Positions 1-4,191 of a stretch of DNA of 7,433 bases are shown piece after piece (positions within the stretch are counted from its first letter, which is position 1; the number at the start of each line of letters is the position of its first letter). The position numbers and the translations under genes were made by a program. The stretch is taken from the NCBI GenBank assembly GCA_023439425.1, contig JAEXNZ010000141.1, positions 1-7,433 of the forward strand, given 5' to 3'. This stretch comes from Pseudomonadota bacterium (GTDB lineage Bacteria > Pseudomonadota > Gammaproteobacteria > Xanthomonadales > Xanthomonadaceae). Below the pieces are notes generated by a model. It searched no databases, was not told the origin of the DNA, and saw only the letters and a list, made by a program, of their open reading frames with translations.

Positions 1-461
1 CGGACGTTGAGCTGGGGGCTGTTGCTGGCCACGTTGTTGTCACCTGCGACCTGGAGGGCCTGGGGGACGCCGGCCACGTTCTGCAGGCCGGCCGACTCCA
101 CGCTGCGCCCTGGCGTGGCCGGCAGCGGCGCGTCGGCGGCAGTCACGGTGACGCTGGGGGTGAAACTGACTTTGGGCGCTGCGGTGCCGTGGGTGAAGTC
201 CATGCCCAGGGTGAGCGCGCTTTCGGCGGCCTTTGTGCCGGCCTGCCATTGCGAAATCATGGTGACGCCGAACCAGGCCACGTTGTTGCCGTTCACGGTG
301 TAACGGCCACGCATCAGGTTCAACTCGGGATCGGGAATCTCGCTCAGTCCTTTGCCCGCCTTGCGTTGCCCGTCAGTGGCCGGGGCGTCAGCGGCATAGG
401 CCGGTACCATGCCCAGCAGGGCCAGCAGTACCGCACTTCGCGTCCATGGGGTGATGTTCAT
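1..461 (-). CDS. FapE-like secreted protein, 3' end outside window (partial)
   Basis: Not in a long named ORF because it runs off the window; I translated it from ATG at 461. 153 codons are visible. An AGGAGG ribosome site (471-466) lies 4 bases before the ATG and overlaps the stop codon of the upstream protease gene, so the two are translationally close. Residues 1-23 form a signal peptide (hydrophobic VLLALLGMV, then AYA before the predicted cut). A conserved-looking stretch follows (residues 44-73, with DPELNLMRGRY and VAWFGVTMISQWQ). Residues 125-151 align with the cluster's amyloid repeat: LQNVAGVPQALQVAGDNN then N147. In Pseudomonas, FapE is a secreted minor component with a C-terminal resemblance to the fibre subunits, and it follows the C39 protease, as here. 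The FapE assignment rests on position and this motif; the exact role is inferred. Confidence 0.7.
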   Translation of the reverse strand, partial: MNITPWTRSAVLLALLGMVPAYAADAPATDGQRKAGKGLSEIPDPELNLMRGRYTVNGNNVAWFGVTMISQWQAGTKAAESALTLGMDFTHGTAAPKVSFTPSVTVTAADAPLPATPGRSVESAGLQNVAGVPQALQVAGDNNVASNSPQLNV

Positions 462-469
462 GATGCCTC

Positions 470-1165
470 CTAAAGCAGGTCGGCGTGGGTAAAGCCGAAA
501 TCCACCAGTTCCGCTTCGGTGATCGGCCCCTGCCGGGCGTATAGCGAACGCGCACTGGGGCGTTCACCAGGCTGCAGCAACACCGTGTTGCGATTGAAAT
601 CGCTACCGATCACGATGAACACGGCGCGGGACGGCCATGACTGCAGAAATTCTTCAACGGGAATACTGCGGTTGCCCAGAATGGGATCTGCCAGGTCCAC
701 CACATCGCCACGGACCTGCTTGAGCACCACGAAGTGGCGGAAACCGCGTACGTCCATCAGTACCAGTCCAGGCACACGCAGCGAGCGCAGGCGCTCCTCG
801 TTGACGCGGTAACCACGTCCGCGCATGCCCAGCGATTCAACGTAGCGCTTGATGTCCAGCAACGAGAAACCGCGCTGGTGCACCAGCTCCGGGTCGGAGA
901 CCCCCATCATGCCCTCGATCACCGTCGCCTCGTCTGCCTCCAGGTTGTAGGCATAACGCAGGATGGTGGCCAGGGCGGCCGCGCCGCAGCTGTAGTCGGT
1001 GTGCTGCCGCACCAGGTTGCGGAATTTCCGCTCCTGCATGCTTTCCACCTGCTGGGTGAACAGCCCGCCGTTGGGCAGCACGCCGCTGAAGGCGACGTCG
1101 CCGGCGTGCAGCCGGTTCATCGGCAGCAACAACAGCAGGACACAGAGCAGACGGCAGATCAACAT
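470..1165 (-). CDS. FapD-like C39-family cysteine protease, secreted, stand-alone
   Basis: 231 aa from ATG at 1165, chosen because GGAG lies 8 bases upstream and the protein then opens with a good signal peptide (MLICRLLCVLLLLLP, cut near LHA, residue 21). A longer reading from TTG at 1204 adds 13 residues without signal character. C39 hallmarks are present: QHTDYSCGAAALATIL with Gln54 and nucleophile Cys60, GFRHFVVL with His144, and LADPILGN with Asp160. C39 domains are best known at the N terminus of bacteriocin ABC exporters, cutting leaders after double glycine. Here there are no transporter or ATPase domains, so the protein is a free periplasmic protease, as in Pseudomonas FapD. Its likely role is processing or release of a cluster component during amyloid export; the substrate is unknown. 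The next gene starts 8 bases after its stop, while 137 bases separate it from the fibre gene upstream. Confidence 0.88.
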   Translation of the reverse strand: MLICRLLCVLLLLLPMNRLHAGDVAFSGVLPNGGLFTQQVESMQERKFRNLVRQHTDYSCGAAALATILRYAYNLEADEATVIEGMMGVSDPELVHQRGFSLLDIKRYVESLGMRGRGYRVNEERLRSLRVPGLVLMDVRGFRHFVVLKQVRGDVVDLADPILGNRSIPVEEFLQSWPSRAVFIVIGSDFNRNTVLLQPGERPSARSLYARQGPITEAELVDFGFTHADLL

Positions 1166-1188
1166 CGGCGTGGCTCCAGGAAAAGGAA

Positions 1189-1239
1189 GGAGCCCCTGCC
1201 CCAAAGGGGGAGGATGGAACAGGGGCTCCCGGGGAGCCC
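1189..1239 (-). terminator. Alternative-hairpin element between fibre and protease genes (possible attenuator)
   Basis: In the 137-base gap (1166-1302), transcribed leftward, three arms are visible. Arm A (1239-1233, GGGCTCC) can pair with arm B (1229-1223, GGAGCCC) over 7 bp with a 3-base loop. Arm B extended (1229-1220, GGAGCCCCTG) can instead pair perfectly over 10 bp with arm C (1198-1189, CAGGGGCTCC). The second loop holds a further CCCC/GGGG mini-stem (1209-1206 with 1202-1199, read on the transcript). After arm C the transcript reads TTCCTTTTCC, pyrimidine-rich but not a clean U-run. The pairings are exact and seen directly. The role is inferred: partial terminator, attenuator, or 3'-end stabiliser that lowers expression of the downstream genes relative to the fibre subunit. 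The rest of the gap (1240-1302) shows nothing recognisable. Confidence 0.65.
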
Positions 1240-1302
1240 GGCCATTGGCGGATGACCGGGTTTGTTGCGCTCAACGCGTGTTGCTTGCGAAAACGGACAG
1301 AC

Positions 1303-2739
1303 TTATTCGCCGCCACCGCCACCCGGGGCACCGGTCGACGGCTGGGCCACGGCCAGGGCCAGGCTGTTGGCCTGCAGGTTGCCGGTGCCGGCCGCGACGT
1401 TCACACCGATGTTGCCGCTGGCACCGCGGAATGCGTCGCCGGACAGCGAGGCGTTGTTCTCCGCACGCTCCACCACCCAGCGGGTGGTCTGCACGGTGCC
1501 GCTCAGACTTGCACGCAGATCGGCATAGCCGACTTCGCCGAAGGCCAGCACGCCCTCTTCTTCGGTGTCGAAGCCGAAGCCACCAACGCCTTCCCGGTTC
1601 GGATTCTGCACCGCTCCCTGGGTTTCATTGTCGAAGTCAATGTGCCCGGTGGAGCTGCCACCCGAGTGCGAACCGCCGGTCCAGCTGTCCGCGTACAGAT
1701 TGGACGACTGGTAGGCGTTGCCTTCACCCTTGTAGCCACCGACGCCGATCGCGGCAGTGCCACCCTTTACCGTGCCACGCAGGGTGACTTCGGTGGTGTC
1801 CTGCATGCGCTTCACGTAGCCTTCGTTGGACACGTAGTTGCCCGTGGAGACCTGGTTGGAGCTGATGCTCGCCGTGGCCATCCGCGCAGTGGAGACGGAC
1901 GCTGCCAGCGCGTTCTTCTGCCCGTTGTTGTTGCCGGCCGCGCTGTTCACGCCGATGTTGCCGGTCGCGCCGCGGAAGGCATTGCCGCTGAGGCTGGAGT
2001 TGTTCACCGTGCCATCGTTCCAGGTGGTGTTGCCAGCGCCGTACTGGTTCACATAGACCTGCGCATCAGACATGCCGAAGGTGAACGAGGCGTCGGCCGC
2101 AGACAGCGCAGCCGCGTTGTCCTGGGCATTGTTGTCACCGGCGGCGGTGTTGAAGCCGAGATTGCCGGAGGCGTTCTGGGCGACGTTTTCGCTGATCGAC
2201 GAGTTGTTTTCCAGCAGCTCGTTCTTGCCTTCGTTGTCGGTGATCGACTGACGGTTGTCGATGATGGCAATCGCCGCCGAGTCGACTTCAAGGTCACCGC
2301 TTACGGTCGGACGGCCACGGAACTGAACATCAGCACCGACCTGCAGGTCAGATTCGAGGTTCACGTCCACGCCGTGGTTGTTCTTTTCCTTGCGCTCGTC
2401 GGCCTGGATGTTGCTGTGCTTCTCGACGTTCTCATTTACGCGTACGTCGCGGGTGTGGTTGACCGTGCGCGTATCGGTGCTGGTGTTGCTGCTGTTGACG
2501 GTAGTGCTGGTGTTGCGGATCTTGGTCCGCGAATCCCAGTCGTTACGGATGTTGGTATCGATGTTGGTATCAATATCGGTATCGATGTTGGTGTCGATAT
2601 CGGTATGGATGTCAGTGTCGATGTGGGTATCGATTTCAGTATCGATATCCGGTCCATTGTGGCGGGGATTTGCGGCTACCGACGCAGAAGCAACGGCGAT
2701 GGCCAGCGCCAGTACGGTCCTTTTCATGGTGGTATTCAT
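1303..2739 (-). CDS. FapC-like major functional-amyloid subunit
   Basis: 478 aa from ATG at 2739, preceded by GAGAGAGGG 4 bases upstream. A GTG at 2787 is open but would bury the signal peptide. Layout: signal peptide 1-23 (VLALAIAVASASVAA); DIDT/NIDT four-residue tandem repeat 31-65; polar Asn/Thr/Ser-rich then charged stretch 66-125; repeat R1 about 173-215; short linker; R2 about 243-283; long Gly/Ser-rich linker 284-425 with a degenerate repeat at about 320-351; R3 about 426-465; tail ending GGGGGE. R2 and R3 match at 26 of 37 positions by hand alignment, sharing AFRGA, GNIGVN and AAG. The GVNxAAG plus Q-x-N signature with variable linkers is that of Pseudomonas FapC, the main fibre protein of Fap amyloid in biofilms. 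There is no cysteine, whereas Pseudomonas FapC, as I recall, ends with CXXC. An alternative name would be 'adhesin' or 'haem utilisation protein', common labels for such repeats. Confidence 0.85.
   Translation of the reverse strand: MNTTMKRTVLALAIAVASASVAANPRHNGPDIDTEIDTHIDTDIHTDIDTNIDTDIDTNIDTNIRNDWDSRTKIRNTSTTVNSSNTSTDTRTVNHTRDVRVNENVEKHSNIQADERKEKNNHGVDVNLESDLQVGADVQFRGRPTVSGDLEVDSAAIAIIDNRQSITDNEGKNELLENNSSISENVAQNASGNLGFNTAAGDNNAQDNAAALSAADASFTFGMSDAQVYVNQYGAGNTTWNDGTVNNSSLSGNAFRGATGNIGVNSAAGNNNGQKNALAASVSTARMATASISSNQVSTGNYVSNEGYVKRMQDTTEVTLRGTVKGGTAAIGVGGYKGEGNAYQSSNLYADSWTGGSHSGGSSTGHIDFDNETQGAVQNPNREGVGGFGFDTEEEGVLAFGEVGYADLRASLSGTVQTTRWVVERAENNASLSGDAFRGASGNIGVNVAAGTGNLQANSLALAVAQPSTGAPGGGGGE
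1345..1464 (-). repeat. Amyloid repeat R3 of the FapC-like protein
   Basis: Codons for residues about 426-465: SLSGDAFRGASGNIGVN, then VAAG and LQANSLALAV. It is the most canonical copy and lies at the C terminus, where the last repeat usually sits in FapC proteins. Each copy would form one beta-hairpin-like layer in the fibre; this is family knowledge, not seen here. Confidence 0.8.
1687..1782 (-). repeat. Degenerate amyloid repeat inside the long linker
   Basis: Codons for residues about 320-351 (GTVKGGTAAIGVGGYKGEGN, then AYQSSNLYA). It keeps the I-G-V, G-x-G-N and Q-x-x-N-L pattern of the true repeats, but the conserved Asn after IGV is Gly, the AA pair is YK, and one residue is inserted before the final Asn. 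I read it as a decayed fourth repeat; convergence in a Gly-rich linker is possible. Confidence 0.45.
1891..2013 (-). repeat. Amyloid repeat R2 of the FapC-like protein
   Basis: Codons for residues about 243-283: NNSSLSGNAFRGATGNIGVN, then SAAG and GQKNALAASV. It is closest to R3 (26 of 37 positions), which suggests internal duplication of the pair. Confidence 0.8.
2095..2223 (-). repeat. Amyloid repeat R1 of the FapC-like protein
   Basis: Codons for residues about 173-215: NNSSISENVAQNASGNLGFN, then TAAGDNNAQDNAAALS. It keeps G-N-hydrophobic-G-x-N, AAG and Q-x-N but is less like R2 and R3, lacking AFRGA. Confidence 0.75.
2548..2649 (-). repeat. 12-bp tandem repeat encoding (D/N/H)I(D/H)T units
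   Basis: Eight consecutive 12-bp units on the plus strand (2548, 2560, 2572, 2584, 2596, 2608, 2620, 2632) plus a half unit to 2649, of the type gatgttggtatc, gatatcggtatg. Read in the gene on the minus strand they give DIDT, EIDT, HIDT, DIHT, DIDT, NIDT, DIDT, NIDT at residues 31-62, with NIRN after. Third positions vary while the I-x-T pattern is kept, so the protein pattern looks selected. The block lies directly after the signal peptide of the fibre subunit. Confidence 0.9.
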
Positions 2740-2783
2740 GGTGCCCTCTCTCTCATCACGGACTATCGGGTGGGTGAAGCAAC

Positions 2784-3413
2784 TCACGGGGTGGACTGCA
2801 CCGAGATGCCAAGCTGGTTGGCGGTGACATTTCCAGAACCCGCGATCTGATTGAGTTGCAGCACGCCGTCAAAGCCCCGCAATGCCGTGTCCTCCACGGC
2901 GACGCTGCGGGTACCAGCCGCTTTGCGGCTGTTGGCGAGGTCCTGCCCCCCTGCTGACGCGAGTGCCCCCGAAGCCGCGAGGGCCTCGTCGTCGGACTCG
3001 CGTATGCCCTGTTGCGCCAGCGTGCTGGTCACGACGTTGACCGTCGCGTTGCCGATGCCGCTGGCCTGGTTGATCATGGCGACGCCGCTGGCTCCATTCA
3101 GGGCCTGGCCGCCGATACTGGCGCTGGCGTCGAGCGGCCCGCTGTTGATGCGGTTGCCGGACTGACGCTGGCGTACATTGATGCTGGTGGTGGCCGTCTC
3201 GCCGCTGGCCATGCCCAGCAGATTGGCCTGCTGGTTGAGGTCGCCGGCGACCATGTTCACCGTGATCGCACCGTCGGCGTTGCGCAGCGCGCTGCCATCC
3301 AGACGGGTGTGGTTGAGATAGCTCAACATCGCGCCGTAGTCGTCGGCCTGCTGTGCGGCGAGCGGCAGTGGCAGCAGTGCGGCCACGGTGATGCAGATAA
3401 TGAAACGCTTCAT
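2784..3413 (-). CDS. FapB-like minor amyloid subunit (candidate nucleator)
   Basis: 209 aa from ATG at 3413; that ATG overlaps the stop of the preceding gene (ATGA, 3413-3410), a sign of translational coupling. Signal peptide 1-20 (FIICITVAALLPLPLAA). Three repeats of the family are visible: about 38-69 (ALRNADGAITVNMVAG, N60, N64), about 99-130 (ALNGASGVAMINQASG, N122, N126) and about 172-205 (ALRGFDGVLQLNQIAGSGN, N199). They keep G-x4-N-x2-(A/S)G-x2-N-x3-N but are less canonical than those of the larger neighbour. In Pseudomonas, FapB is a smaller FapC-like protein thought to seed fibre growth and sits between fapA and fapC, as here. There is no cysteine after the signal peptide, hence no CXXC. 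The next gene starts 44 bases on. The nucleator role is by analogy only. Confidence 0.8.
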   Translation of the reverse strand: MKRFIICITVAALLPLPLAAQQADDYGAMLSYLNHTRLDGSALRNADGAITVNMVAGDLNQQANLLGMASGETATTSINVRQRQSGNRINSGPLDASASIGGQALNGASGVAMINQASGIGNATVNVVTSTLAQQGIRESDDEALAASGALASAGGQDLANSRKAAGTRSVAVEDTALRGFDGVLQLNQIAGSGNVTANQLGISVQSTP

Positions 3414-3949
3414 TTGCCAGGCCCACCTGCGGGCTGCCCGCCCATCGGGAACTGCGACAGCGCACCGCGTACGGTGTCGCCGATGCCGCGCGTGGCATTG
3501 CCGACCGCATTCAACGGCGTGCTCATGCTCTGGGTCAGGCCACTGCCGGACAGCACGCCGTTCTGGGTCGCCTTGCCCAGGGTGGCGTTGATGGTGCCGC
3601 CGGTAACCCGCTCCACCGTCGTCTGTTGATGAGCGGCCGAACCGACGCCGGTGTTGGAGCCCATCGAAGCGAAATCGTCGTCGCCCAGTTCGTCCATGCC
3701 GTTGGAGGTCCCCAACGCGCCGGAAATCTCGTGGTTCGGGGTCGGATCGGCAATCAGGGCGATGCCCGGGGGTGCAGGACGGTAAGCGGTGCGTGCGGAC
3801 ACATCGCGCAGCAGAACCATTTCACCCGGCTGCGCTTTCACTCCCGTACGCGCACCAGAGGCGTGTGCGGCGGTCGGCAACACCAAGGCAAAGGCGAGCA
3901 GCCAAAGGCCGGTGCGTGCGGTTCTGCTGTGTACGGCAACGCTGTCCAT
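3410..3949 (-). CDS. Secreted protein in the FapA position (candidate chaperone), first gene of amyloid operon
   Basis: 179 aa from ATG at 3949, with GGGAG 6 bases upstream. Signal peptide about 1-30 (GLWLLAFALVLPTAAHA). After it comes PGEMVLLRDVSARTAYRPAP followed by PGIALIADPTP (residues 41-71), the most conserved-looking part. Then an acidic patch (MDELGDDDFASMG, 85-97), and a C-terminal half of small and polar residues with regularly spaced hydrophobics (about 112-168), ending in a Gly/Pro tail. I see no copy of the amyloid repeat and no cysteine. It is the first gene after the predicted sigma-54 promoter and overlaps the FapB-like gene by 4 bases. In Pseudomonas, FapA is a small periplasmic chaperone encoded first in the operon. 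Position and size fit, but I cannot show homology by eye; it could be another accessory protein. Confidence 0.75.
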   Translation of the reverse strand: MDSVAVHSRTARTGLWLLAFALVLPTAAHASGARTGVKAQPGEMVLLRDVSARTAYRPAPPGIALIADPTPNHEISGALGTSNGMDELGDDDFASMGSNTGVGSAAHQQTTVERVTGGTINATLGKATQNGVLSGSGLTQSMSTPLNAVGNATRGIGDTVRGALSQFPMGGQPAGGPGK

Positions 3950-3981
3950 CGCGATCTCCCGAAACCATGCGGGAGAGGTAG

Positions 3982-3998
3982 AGCAGCATTCGTGCCAA
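3982..3998 (-). promoter_or_regulatory. Sigma-54 (RpoN) promoter for the amyloid operon
   Basis: Minus strand reads TTGGCACGAATGCTGCT. This fits YTGGCACGrNNNTTGCW with one mismatch (C for the first T of TTGC) and has the required GG-N10-GC spacing (GG at 3996-3995, GC at 3984-3983). Transcription would start near 3971, leaving a leader of about 22 bases that contains the GGGAG ribosome site of the first gene. No comparable sigma-70 promoter stood out. Sigma-54 control would require an enhancer-binding activator. Confidence 0.75.
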
Positions 3999-4059
3999 GT
4001 CTGGAAAGCCCACAGCAGCAGGGCGTGGGCGTATGCGTGGGGCGCTCAACGCAACGCAG

Positions 4060-4068
4060 GTGTTACAC
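4060..4068. promoter_or_regulatory. GTGWWWCAC palindrome, promoter-proximal copy
   Basis: GTGTTACAC, an odd-centred palindrome. It belongs to a family with GTGTATCAC (4144-4152), CTGTTACAC (4155-4163, one mismatch) and GTGATACAC (4167-4175). It lies 84 bp, about eight helical turns, from the first copy of the distal group and about 90 bp upstream of the predicted start at 3971. Confidence 0.5.
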
Positions 4069-4076
4069 GTTGGCGT

Positions 4077-4097
4077 GCGTTCACATTGACTGAACGC
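4077..4097. promoter_or_regulatory. 7-bp inverted repeat in amyloid control region
   Basis: GCGTTCA (4077-4083) and TGAACGC (4091-4097) are exact complements around a 7-base spacer. This would suit a dimeric regulator, but the arms are short and no regulator can be named. Confidence 0.3.
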
Positions 4098-4123
4098 GTG
4101 GTCGCAAAGCGCTAACGCCTTGA

Positions 4124-4177
4124 TAACAGCGGTTTAACGCGGGGTGTATCACCGCTGTTACACCCGGTGATACACCC
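4124..4177. promoter_or_regulatory. Interleaved inverted repeats with three GTGWWWCAC-type sites (candidate enhancer site, or symporter terminator)
   Basis: Two exact inverted repeats interlock. GGGTGTATCACC (4142-4153) pairs with GGTGATACACCC (4166-4177), 12 bp with a 12-base spacer. TAACAGCGGT (4124-4133) pairs with ACCGCTGTTA (4151-4160), 10 bp with a 17-base spacer. They share bases 4151-4153, so as RNA they are competing hairpins or a pseudoknot. As DNA they carry three related 9-bp sites at 4144, 4155 and 4167, 11 and 12 bp apart and so on about the same helix face. The element sits 153-206 bp upstream of the predicted sigma-54 start, the usual place for an activator site. It also begins 15 bases after the symporter stop, so it may double as that gene's terminator, though no U-run follows. 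Confidence 0.6.
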
Positions 4178-4191
4178 TTTACAGCGCGCAG

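Noticed and set aside
1166..1204. TTG at 1204 as start of the C39 protease
   Set aside because: The added 13 residues disrupt the signal peptide and the TTG lies within the hairpin region; ATG at 1165 has GGAG at good spacing.
2548..2649. Tandem 12-bp units considered as a CRISPR or iteron array
   Set aside because: There are no spacers, the unit is far too short for CRISPR, the block lies inside a coding frame and keeps an amino-acid pattern; no replication gene is nearby.
2740..2787. GTG at 2787 as start of the FapC-like gene, overlapping the upstream stop
   Set aside because: It would put 16 polar residues before the signal peptide, and the ATG at 2739 has its own ribosome site.
1252..2850. 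Plus-strand open frame of 532 codons opposite the FapC-like gene
   Set aside because: It mirrors the repeats of the minus-strand gene (DVGI units opposite DIDT), has no signal or known motif, and the minus-strand protein has a signal peptide, ribosome site and family repeats. It is a GC-rich antisense shadow.
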